DNA of 5,104 nucleotides from the NCBI GenBank assembly GCA_003649515.1, contig QMSC01000107.1:1-5104 (forward strand). The letters are read 5' to 3'. This DNA is from Thermoprotei archaeon (GTDB lineage: Archaea > Thermoproteota > Thermoprotei > Thermofilales > B20-G17). Under the pieces are notes generated by a model. It saw only the letters and a list, made by a program, of their open reading frames with translations, did not search any database and was not told where the DNA came from. The position numbers and the translations under genes are program-made. How positions within the stretch are numbered: the stretch's first letter is position 1; every line of letters starts with the position of its first letter. This document shows positions 1 to 5,058 of the stretch, in pieces.

Positions 1-1
1 A

Positions 2-580
2 CTTGGAGAAAGAGGGGTTGTTGATAGGGAAGGCCTATTTGTAAAAATAGCTTCAAAGGAGAATGTGCAGGGCAGTAAGTGGATCATAATATCCTCCACA
101 AGAGACAAGGAATATTACCTTAGAAGAGGGTTTATTGAAGTGAAGAACCTCCTAGTAGCGCCTTACCATCCTCTCTTAGAGAAAATAGTCCCCAAAGCTG
201 ACTTCTCCTTTACAGCGGTGTCGGCTGCCGCAGAAGAGGCGTGGGCTCAGAGCACATTAAGCATGACGCCACTAAACTCGATGTTCAAGGCTGAGGCGGC
301 TCTAATACAGTACATTTTTAAAACGCGCGAAGGAGAAGATGACCGTGACCTAGCCAAAGAAGCTCTTTGTGAACTTGAGACAGCTAGGATGATAGCCGAG
401 GAAAATAGACTGCCCTCTAAGAGCGAGGTCGAGGCTTATGCTAAAGAGGTCTACAATTGGCGTTCAAAAGACGAGGTAATAAAGAGACTTCTCGGGATAT
501 TTAAGGAGAAAGAAATACTTATAGTCAACGCCGTTGAGGAGAAAATAGGTATCCGGAGGAGTTCCAGGAGGGCATTCTAG
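2..580 (+). CDS. Unidentified soluble archaeal protein, 5'-truncated by the window edge
   Basis: I do not recognise this family. The frame is open from base 2 without a stop, so about 192 residues of the C-terminal part are visible and the true start probably lies upstream. A GTG at 65 follows AGGAG at 57-61, but the 3-base gap is short and the 21 residues before it (LGERGVVDREGL and on) look like ordinary coding sequence. Numbered from that GTG, the first part has beta-like stretches (KWIIISS, GFIEVKNLLVAPYHP). Residues about 55-150 look mainly helical and charged (FKAEAALIQYIF, DLAKEALCELETARMIAEE). The protein ends in a basic tail (IRRSSRRAF). There is no membrane segment, P-loop, metal-binding cluster or HTH that I can see. 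Its TAG stop overlaps the GTG start of the dUTPase gene by one base, so the two are probably translationally coupled. A role in nucleotide or DNA metabolism is only guilt by association. Confidence 0.75.
   Translation, partial: LGERGVVDREGLFVKIASKENVQGSKWIIISSTRDKEYYLRRGFIEVKNLLVAPYHPLLEKIVPKADFSFTAVSAAAEEAWAQSTLSMTPLNSMFKAEAALIQYIFKTREGEDDRDLAKEALCELETARMIAEENRLPSKSEVEAYAKEVYNWRSKDEVIKRLLGIFKEKEILIVNAVEEKIGIRRSSRRAF
566..572 (+). promoter_or_regulatory. Shine-Dalgarno site of the dUTPase gene
   Basis: AGGAGGG lies 7 bases before the GTG at 580, inside the last codons of the upstream gene. It fixes the GTG as the start and shows that this internal operon gene is initiated by a Shine-Dalgarno, unlike the apparently leaderless first genes elsewhere in the window. 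Confidence 0.8.
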
Positions 581-1071
581 TGGCAGTTGTGCCTGGATAC
601 AAAATCGCTGAACTACTGACTAAAATAGGTAATAAGATAAGTAGCTCTCAAATCCAGCCCGCAGGACTAGACCTGACCTTGAGTGCCGTTTTTACGTTTG
701 AAGGAGAGGGAGCTATAGGTTTAGAAGAAGTTACATTACCCTCCTATCAAGAGCTGGAGCCTTCAGAAGATGGTTTTTATAGGCTAAGTGAAGGGGCTTA
801 TAAGATACGCTTCAACGAGATAGTCGAAGTACCGAACGACTGCATTGGTATAGCTTTTCCACGTTCAAGTTTGTTGAGAATGGGGGCTACTATTAATCTA
901 GCGGTATGGGATCCGGGATATAAGGGCAGGGGAGAGGCGTTACTGTTGGTCTTTAACGAGAAAAGTATACAGTTGAGAAAGGGCGCTAGGGTAGCCCAAA
1001 TAGTATTTATCAAGCTTTTGGAGAAGCCCTCTCAAGCCTATAGAGGCAGGTATCAATACGAGAACATTTAG
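580..1071 (+). CDS. dut: Probable deoxyuridine 5'-triphosphate nucleotidohydrolase (archaeal dUTPase)
   Basis: Predicted to hydrolyse dUTP to dUMP and pyrophosphate, keeping uracil out of DNA and supplying dUMP for thymidylate synthesis; cytosolic. At 163 residues it is a typical length for the archaeal branch of the dUTPase/dCTP deaminase fold. Visible motifs are QPAGLDLTLS (26-35), the phosphate-binding PRSSLLR (94-100), the active-site segment WDPGYKGRGE (110-119) and RKGARVAQIVF (133-143). The C-terminal YRGRYQYE (154-161) resembles deaminase-type tails, not the glycine-rich motif V of trimeric eukaryotic dUTPases. Asp111 lines up with the catalytic Asp of dUTPase motif III. The Glu needed by dCTP deaminases (in their TLE motif) aligns with a Leu here, which argues against deaminase activity. 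The GTG start is supported by a strong Shine-Dalgarno and by the one-base overlap (TAGTG) with the preceding gene. Its stop is 32 bases from the stop of a convergent gene. Confidence 0.87.
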   Translation: MAVVPGYKIAELLTKIGNKISSSQIQPAGLDLTLSAVFTFEGEGAIGLEEVTLPSYQELEPSEDGFYRLSEGAYKIRFNEIVEVPNDCIGIAFPRSSLLRMGATINLAVWDPGYKGRGEALLLVFNEKSIQLRKGARVAQIVFIKLLEKPSQAYRGRYQYENI

Positions 1072-1103
1072 CTTTAAGATCCTGATCTGCCTCGCTAAGA
1101 ATT

Positions 1104-1517
1104 CTACTCTTTGAGCATCCTTAAGGTCTCGAGCCACAAGAAAAATGTCGAAAATGCTACAATAATTAGACCTAGTACTTCTGTCATAGAAACATTATTC
1201 CAGTCCATTAACGTGCAATAAAAGATACTCAGGCTAGTTAGGAAGACCGAATAAAATAATAACCTAGGTATGGCAAGCCTACCGATAAGAAGGAAATGTT
1301 TTAACGCATCTATTTTCACGTAATTCTTTACGCAATATTTCCCACCCTCTAACCTCTCTACTAAACCCATCTCCTCCAATTTACGTAAGTGGTACAGAGC
1401 GAGACTTGGAGATTTAAGTCTGATAGCCCTCTGAATTTCCCTTACGCCTAATGGCCTTCCCCTTCTTACTAGAAACTTATACACTTCCAGAGTTTTTCCT
1501 TCAAGTTTCACGCTCAA
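1104..1517 (-). CDS. Membrane-anchored winged-helix transcriptional regulator
   Basis: A 137-residue protein with an N-terminal winged helix-turn-helix (about 5-65) and two C-terminal membrane segments. The scanning helix is near LGVREIQRAIR (23-33). The recognition helix is near SPSLALYHLRKLEEMGLV (36-53), with the ALYHLRKLEEMGLV pattern typical of ArsR/MarR-like archaeal regulators. The wing is VERLEGGKYCVK (53-64). Hydrophobic stretches at about 83-104 (IPRLLFYSVFLTS...) and 114-132 (VLGLIIVAFSTFFLWLETL) are joined by a short polar loop (DWNNVSMTE). This predicts that the DNA-binding domain and the C-terminal KE both lie in the cytoplasm. The TTG start is chosen because GAGGG lies 6 bases before it; a GTG two codons later would have a 12-base spacing. 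It starts 16 bases after the stop of the membrane-protein gene, so the two are surely co-transcribed. A regulator that receives a signal at the membrane is inference; its ligand and targets are unknown. Confidence 0.82.
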   Translation of the reverse strand: MSVKLEGKTLEVYKFLVRRGRPLGVREIQRAIRLKSPSLALYHLRKLEEMGLVERLEGGKYCVKNYVKIDALKHFLLIGRLAIPRLLFYSVFLTSLSIFYCTLMDWNNVSMTEVLGLIIVAFSTFFLWLETLRMLKE

Positions 1518-1523
1518 GGCGAT

Positions 1524-1528
1524 CCCTC
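1524..1528 (-). promoter_or_regulatory. Shine-Dalgarno site deciding the TTG start of the winged-helix gene
   Basis: On the minus strand GAGGG precedes the TTG at 1517 by 6 bases. It lies in the 16-base gap after the stop of the upstream membrane-protein gene and supports TTG over the GTG at 1511. Confidence 0.65.
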
Positions 1529-1533
1529 GGTAC

Positions 1534-2247
1534 TCACTTTTTAAGAAGCCAGTATTTTGTAACGAAATAGGCTAATAGGGCTAAAAGTAGAGATAGGGAA
1601 ACGGCTCTGATAATAGGCATTAGCTTTTCCTCTAAAGTCTGCACTTTAACGCGAATGTTAACAACCATGAGAGATTCACGTAACCCTTTTTCATGAAAAA
1701 CTACGTCCGTAGCTTCAATTAGTTTGTATTCCCGCCCTTCGATAACCGCGATAGCGGGTAGAGGAATCGTAAGATACTTCACCTGTTCGCTTTGAGTTAA
1801 TGTTAGGATCCTAGTTTCTTTTAAGGTATATATTTGAATGCAAATTGGCTCTATGAGATTCAGTAGGCCAGTAGCATTATACGCGAGCCTAAAATATACC
1901 CGGCAAACGCGTGGACTAAATCTAGCCCTGATCCTAATGCTCTTGTCGCTGTATAGCGCTACGTAGACTTTATCATAGCTTAAACTTGACCTGAAAAATG
2001 CTACGACAATGTACCTTCCAGCCGGTAAAAGGGTCTCAATCTCACTGTAATGAGTGTGATAATTGGCGAATACTTTTCCGTCAACGGAAATAATAAATAA
2101 GCTTACTGGCATGTCGCCCTCAATTCTTAGCTTAAGTCTATAGAAAGGTGGGTTTCCAGCCCCCCACTCCATCACAAACACTAGTAGCGCTATTATTACA
2201 ACTGCCATTAGACCCCTTCCAGACATCCGAGTAAACTGAACATCCAT
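1534..2247 (-). CDS. Bitopic membrane protein with a large extracytoplasmic beta-rich domain
   Basis: I do not recognise a named family. The 237 residues begin with a short basic N-terminus and a signal-anchor-like hydrophobic segment (about 12-28, GLMAVVIIALLVFVMEW). A domain of about 180 residues (30-208) follows, then a second membrane segment (about 211-234) and a KK end. The predicted topology is both termini in the cytoplasm and the large domain outside. That domain alternates short hydrophobic strands with polar turns. One part (ETLLPAGRYIVVAFF, 71-85, then strands to 110) resembles the 'PAG-Y' turn of PEGA or transthyretin-like beta-sandwiches. Two cysteines (115, 136) could form a disulfide, and NAT at 124-126 is a possible N-glycosylation sequon. 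The ATG at 2247 lies about 29 bases after a TATA-like box and lacks a Shine-Dalgarno, so leaderless initiation is likely; Met8 and Met14 are weaker alternatives. Tight linkage to the winged-helix membrane protein suggests that this is its sensor or partner (inference). Confidence 0.75.
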   Translation of the reverse strand: MDVQFTRMSGRGLMAVVIIALLVFVMEWGAGNPPFYRLKLRIEGDMPVSLFIISVDGKVFANYHTHYSEIETLLPAGRYIVVAFFRSSLSYDKVYVALYSDKSIRIRARFSPRVCRVYFRLAYNATGLLNLIEPICIQIYTLKETRILTLTQSEQVKYLTIPLPAIAVIEGREYKLIEATDVVFHEKGLRESLMVVNIRVKVQTLEEKLMPIIRAVSLSLLLALLAYFVTKYWLLKK

Positions 2248-2272
2248 GACATATATTCCAGTTTAAAAGTCC

Positions 2273-2280
2273 CTTAAAAA
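2273..2280 (-). promoter_or_regulatory. TATA-like box of the membrane protein / winged-helix operon
   Basis: On the minus strand TTTTTAAG is centred about 29 bases before the ATG at 2247. With the usual archaeal spacing this puts transcription start at or a few bases before the ATG, consistent with a leaderless first gene. A second AT-rich stretch, CTTTTAAAC, lies closer (about 2261-2269) and would start transcription inside the gene, so it is less likely. The T run could also help end transcription of the upstream kinase gene. Confidence 0.5.
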
Positions 2281-2283
2281 GAT

Positions 2284-2305
2284 GAACGCGTTCTAGTACT
2301 TGAAC
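2284..2305. promoter_or_regulatory. Compound inverted repeat, candidate operator
   Basis: Two dyads overlap here. GAACGCGTTC (2284-2293) is a perfect 10-bp palindrome. The 16-mer at 2290-2305 (GTTCTAGTACTTGAAC) is a palindrome with 7 of 8 pairs matching. They share a GTTC, giving three half-sites GAAC-GTTC-GAAC with dyad centres 9 bp apart. The repeat fills the space between the kinase stop codon and the TATA-like box of the membrane/winged-helix operon, where an archaeal regulator would bind. That the co-transcribed winged-helix protein binds it is inference. Confidence 0.45.
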
Positions 2306-2306
2306 A

Positions 2307-3626
2307 TTAGAAGAAAGCTCCCTCAACAACCACTGTCTCCTGAAAATCGCTTCCTAACCTTATTCTGCCTAATACTAATCCTCCTATAGGACCTTCATAA
2401 GGGGTTCTTACTTTAAGGACCTTCCTATGGTAATCTATGTCCTCGATTATGCCTAACCCTCTCTCCCTAAGCTCAGAATCCAGCAATCCTACAAGTATTC
2501 CCTTCTCAAACCCCTTCCTCACTATGCGCACAAAGTATGTGTGAAACTTTTCTCTCAGTAAATTAACAATCGTAGAAGTAATGCTAGCTCTCTCGCTTGT
2601 TACCACTATTAAGTGGATAGATGACTTCTCAGCATATATGACCTTCATATCGAGTATTTTCTCGAGAAATTCTAAGTCTTCTCTCAGTTCTTCCCCGCTA
2701 AAGAGAAAGGAGTTCAGTATGGGTGTTGAGGACGCATCTATGCTCCGAACCGTACTGTCAATGAAGTAGCGTAAATAGTTTTGGGATCTTAGCATGCGCC
2801 TCTCTGCTCGACTTCTCTCATACATTGCTGGCGGTGTATCTATTCTAACAACTTTTATCTGAGGTAGCCTGCTTAAGGAATTTAAGAGGGGCTCTAGGTC
2901 CTGACCCTTTGTCATTGCAGCAATTACTTGTGGCTTTACTGCCCGAATTATATCCAGTTTGAACCGTAAAGCCTTAAGCCCCTTAACCCACCCATCTGTA
3001 TTTATAATCACGATATCAGCCTTCTCAAGCGCGCGTTTAACGAACTCGTATACCGAATGCACTATATATCCCTCAGACCCCTCTGGAGCAATCGCTCCTA
3101 TGAAAGCCAGGTGCTCGGGTTCGAGATCCCGTAGAGACGTTATAGGATTTTGAGGAAAAGCTAACGACACGGTTGTAGGCGGTCCTACATCCGCCTGACC
3201 TATATCTGCGTCAATGACAGCCGCCTTAAGACCTCTCCTTAGGCTCTCATTTATAAGAAAAGTTGAGAAAGTACTCTTCCCGCTGTCAGTAGGTCCTAAC
3301 ACCAAGACAACAATCTTCTTGAGTTGACGATCTCTCCTTAAGCTCAGAATCTCCTCTATTCTTTGCCTCCAGAGGTCAATAGCCTCCTCTTCAAGTTTGG
3401 GGGACTCTAAGCTTCCCTCAGAGCCTAAATTCACCCTTAGAGTGGCATCTTTTAAAACTTTGAAAACGTACACTCTTCCCTTAGGTACCTTAATTGCTTT
3501 GCCCTTCGTAAGCTCGAGTCCAAGTCCATAAACGCTACCCTCTTCCACTCGGATAACAGCTGGGCCCTTAACCCTTACGAGCTGCCCCTCTTTGAACCTC
3601 TTTTGAGCCCCTGAAATTAGCGGCAT
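2307..3626 (-). CDS. Clp1/Grc3-family polynucleotide 5'-hydroxyl kinase
   Basis: Predicted to transfer phosphate from ATP to 5'-OH ends of RNA (and possibly DNA); the Pyrococcus homologue PH0197 has this activity. The cellular role in archaea is probably repair or processing of tRNA, rRNA or other RNA ends left by cleavage that produces 5'-OH. The 439 residues show an N-terminal beta domain (about 10-70), a helical linker, and a kinase core. The core has Walker A GPTDSGKST (111-119), the Clp1-type segment DADIGQADVGPPTT (139-152) and INTDGWVKG (208-216). A basic, lid-like stretch, RSRAERRMLR, is at 271-280. A C-terminal beta-rich domain (about 325-439) follows, as in Clp1 and Grc3. The length fits the family and all core motifs look intact. 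The ATG start lies about 28 bases after a TATA box and has no Shine-Dalgarno, which suggests a leaderless message. The gene lies 63 bases downstream of an RNA-methyltransferase-like gene on the same strand. Confidence 0.9.
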   Translation of the reverse strand: MPLISGAQKRFKEGQLVRVKGPAVIRVEEGSVYGLGLELTKGKAIKVPKGRVYVFKVLKDATLRVNLGSEGSLESPKLEEEAIDLWRQRIEEILSLRRDRQLKKIVVLVLGPTDSGKSTFSTFLINESLRRGLKAAVIDADIGQADVGPPTTVSLAFPQNPITSLRDLEPEHLAFIGAIAPEGSEGYIVHSVYEFVKRALEKADIVIINTDGWVKGLKALRFKLDIIRAVKPQVIAAMTKGQDLEPLLNSLSRLPQIKVVRIDTPPAMYERSRAERRMLRSQNYLRYFIDSTVRSIDASSTPILNSFLFSGEELREDLEFLEKILDMKVIYAEKSSIHLIVVTSERASITSTIVNLLREKFHTYFVRIVRKGFEKGILVGLLDSELRERGLGIIEDIDYHRKVLKVRTPYEGPIGGLVLGRIRLGSDFQETVVVEGAFF

Positions 3627-3650
3627 CTCATAATGTAGTCTTCAGGGAAT

Positions 3651-3658
3651 TAATAAAA
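3651..3658 (-). promoter_or_regulatory. TATA box of the polynucleotide kinase gene
   Basis: On the minus strand TTTTATTA is centred about 28 bases before the ATG at 3626, preceded by a purine/A-containing stretch (GTTAACC) where the BRE would lie. The spacing predicts transcription start at the ATG. The kinase therefore has its own promoter even though it follows the methyltransferase gene on the same strand. Confidence 0.6.
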
Positions 3659-3666
3659 GGTTAACG

Positions 3667-3689
3667 AAAAACCCGTTCAACTGCGTTGA
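3667..3689 (-). terminator. Possible terminator after the methyltransferase gene
   Basis: Reading on the minus strand, directly after the TGA stop there is a small hairpin (TCAAC-GCA-GTTGA, 5-bp stem, 3-base loop). AACGGG and then TTTTT follow. Oligo-T tracts end transcription in archaea, and the small stem may be incidental. The position just before the kinase promoter makes sense for a terminator. Confidence 0.4.
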
Positions 3690-4289
3690 TCAAGATCCTA
3701 CTTTACCAGCGTAAACCCTATATCCCGACCTACTTCCCAGCGTCTCCACCTCTGGGAAAACATTACTAAGGATTTCGAATAGTCTTCGACCGCCTTTCCT
3801 ATGCCTTGCGACGAACTGAAGGATTCCATCGGGCTTTAAATATCTCGGTGCTTCGACTATTATTCTTTCTAAAATCTTCATTCCCGTTGCTTGAGGCGGA
3901 TTGGTTATGATCGTATCGAAAGTTTCATTCCTTACTGGTTCGTAGAGGTCTCCCCAACGAACCTCAGCATTATGTACGCGGTTTAGAGCTAAGTTGCGTT
4001 TAGCCAGCATTACAGCTCGTTTATTTATATCGGTTAGGATCACGTATCCACGAGGTGCCAGCTTGGCTGCAACAATACCAATAATGCCGTAACCACATCC
4101 TAAATCGAGCATCCTCCAACCATCCTTAACGATCATGTAGTTAAGCAAAACCTCAGTCCCCTTATCAAGCCGCCGGGCGGAGAATACTCCGCTCGCACTT
4201 TCTATAATGACCTCTATTCCCCTAACCCTTACTCTAAACCTATATTTCTTGAAGCTTCCTGAGGGGAATTCACTATAGTAATGTGACAT
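3690..4289 (-). CDS. Class I SAM-dependent methyltransferase, RsmC/MJ0882-like
   Basis: A 199-residue single-domain methyltransferase, the size of Methanocaldococcus MJ0882. It matches the catalytic half of bacterial RsmC, which methylates guanine N2 of 16S rRNA (G1207). Motif I is LDLGCGYGIIGI (61-72), the SAM-ribose acidic strand is LTDIN (85-89), and motif IV is NPPQATG (130-136); an NPP at this place is typical of enzymes that methylate an exocyclic amino group of a base. The N-terminal SHYYSEFP and GVFSARRLDKGTEVLL (34-49) are also family-like and support the ATG at 4289. An RNA substrate is therefore likely, with rRNA the best guess, but the exact target cannot be read from sequence. 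No Shine-Dalgarno is visible. AT-rich stretches lie just upstream (TATACTTA at 4302-4309, GTATAAAA abutting the ATG), but neither has the standard TATA spacing, so its promoter is unresolved. Confidence 0.87.
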   Translation of the reverse strand: MSHYYSEFPSGSFKKYRFRVRVRGIEVIIESASGVFSARRLDKGTEVLLNYMIVKDGWRMLDLGCGYGIIGIVAAKLAPRGYVILTDINKRAVMLAKRNLALNRVHNAEVRWGDLYEPVRNETFDTIITNPPQATGMKILERIIVEAPRYLKPDGILQFVARHRKGGRRLFEILSNVFPEVETLGSRSGYRVYAGKVGS

Positions 4290-4367
4290 TTTTATACATC
4301 TTAAGTATAGCTTTCATAGCTACTAAAGCTTTACACCGGAGACTGGACCACTATCCTATGCATAACT

Positions 4368-4377
4368 ATTTTTAATA
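4368..4377 (+). promoter_or_regulatory. TATA box of the hexuloisomerase gene
   Basis: ATTTTTAATA is centred about 27 bases before the GTG at 4399, which predicts a leaderless transcript starting at that GTG. The 109-base divergent spacer also holds an 8-bp palindrome, TATGCATA (4357-4364), just upstream, possibly regulatory. Nothing else notable is visible in the spacer. Confidence 0.6.
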
Positions 4378-4398
4378 ACCCAGATTATTTTACAGCGG

Positions 4399-5019
4399 GT
4401 GCAAGGTAGATTGACTAAGTTAGCGTTAGCTGCCATGGAGGAAATAGCGAATTTTATTCTCAGAGCTGCTAAGCTCATAAAAAATGAGGAGGTTAATAAG
4501 GCTCTAGAGTTGCTCATAGAAGCCTACGAGAATAATAAGAAGATATTGGTAGTGGGTGCAGGACGTTCAGGACTCGTGGGTAAGGCCTTTGCTATGAGAT
4601 TAATGCATTTAGGGTTTAACGTTTACGTTTTAGGAGAAACTATAACCCCTAGCGTTAGATCTGGAGATATATTGGTAGCAATTTCGGGTTCAGGGAGTAC
4701 CGAGCTAATATTGACTGCTGCACGCATAGCAAAGAACGTTGGCGCCAGAGTAATAGCCCTCACATCGTATCCTGATTCCCCTCTAGGACGACTGGCTGAT
4801 CACGTTGTAAGAATACCAGGTAGAACCAAGATTGCTGAGGAAAGGGATTACTTTGCCAGACAGATTCTCGGAATTCACGAGCCCTTGGCACCTTTAGGAA
4901 CTCTCTTTGAAAACACTGCTATGGCCTTTCTTGACGGCATGATCTCCGAACTCATGAAAATACTCGGCAAAAGTGAAGACGACCTAAGAAGAAGGCACGC
5001 TAACGTGGAGTTACCCTAA
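4399..5019 (+). CDS. hxlB: 6-phospho-3-hexuloisomerase (PHI)
   Basis: Interconverts D-arabino-3-hexulose 6-phosphate and fructose 6-phosphate. In archaea this usually runs from fructose 6-phosphate, with hexulose-phosphate synthase, to release formaldehyde and make ribulose 5-phosphate for nucleotides. The 206 residues are one SIS (sugar isomerase) domain, close in pattern to M. jannaschii MJ1247. Motifs are GAGRSG (53-58) followed by FAMRLMHLGFNVYVLGETITP (64-84), SGSGST (96-101), PLGTLFENTAMAFLD (165-179) and the C-terminal RRRHANVE (197-204). Residues about 141-163 (GRTKIAEERDYFARQ...) form an insert before the PLGT motif, longer than in MJ1247. The GTG start is chosen from the TATA box 27 bases upstream; an ATG at 4435 would remove 12 residues and has no Shine-Dalgarno. 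No synthase partner gene lies in the window. The C-terminus appears complete even though a mobile-element end begins right after the stop. Confidence 0.92.
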   Translation: MQGRLTKLALAAMEEIANFILRAAKLIKNEEVNKALELLIEAYENNKKILVVGAGRSGLVGKAFAMRLMHLGFNVYVLGETITPSVRSGDILVAISGSGSTELILTAARIAKNVGARVIALTSYPDSPLGRLADHVVRIPGRTKIAEERDYFARQILGIHEPLAPLGTLFENTAMAFLDGMISELMKILGKSEDDLRRRHANVELP

Positions 5020-5026
5020 TTGACAT

Positions 5027-5049
5027 TCTCCCCGCTGAAGACGGGGAGA
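5027..5049. repeat. Subterminal hairpin of the IS right end / omega-RNA 3' stem
   Basis: TCTCCCCG (5027-5034) and CGGGGAGA (5042-5049) form a perfect 8-bp stem with a 7-base loop (CTGAAGA). Hairpins of this kind at IS200/IS605 ends are recognised by the TnpA transposase, and in tnpB-bearing elements they form part of the omega-RNA scaffold just before the guide. There is no U-tract after it on either strand, so a terminator reading is weaker. Confidence 0.7.
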
Positions 5050-5058
5050 TTCTTGCTT

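Noticed and set aside
65..580. GTG at 65 as the true start of the first gene, giving a complete 171-residue protein
   Set aside because: The frame stays open to the window edge with plausible coding sequence before the GTG, and the Shine-Dalgarno-like AGGAG is only 3 bases away. A 5'-truncated gene is more likely, although the short form cannot be excluded.
580..1071. dCTP deaminase as the product
   Set aside because: The catalytic Glu of the deaminase motif aligns with a Leu, and the dUTPase motif III Asp is present.
1072..1103. Bidirectional terminator between the convergent dUTPase and winged-helix genes
   Set aside because: The 32 bases contain no convincing hairpin or oligo-T run on either strand.
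798..1137. Minus-strand open frames at 798-1013 and 940-1137
   Set aside because: They are antisense to the dUTPase gene, which has clear family motifs, and they show no motif or translation signal of their own.
2138..2329. Minus-strand open frame bridging the membrane-protein gene and the kinase end
   Set aside because: It overlaps two better-supported genes and the promoter region; its composition is Ser/Cys/Gly-rich and unlike the neighbours.
2581..3153. Plus-strand open frames at 2581-2769 and 2959-3153
   Set aside because: They lie antisense within the polynucleotide kinase gene, whose P-loop and Clp1 motifs are intact; Ser-rich composition is typical of shadow frames.
4290..4309. TATA box for the methyltransferase gene (TATACTTA or GTATAAAA)
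   Set aside because: Both lie too close to the well-supported ATG (centres about 16 bases away or less) for the standard archaeal spacing of about 25-30 bases, so no promoter was assigned.
5027..5049. Intrinsic terminator of the hexuloisomerase gene
   Set aside because: The hairpin has no U-tract after it on the plus strand, and its sequence with the adjoining TnpB-like tail fits an IS200/IS605 end better.
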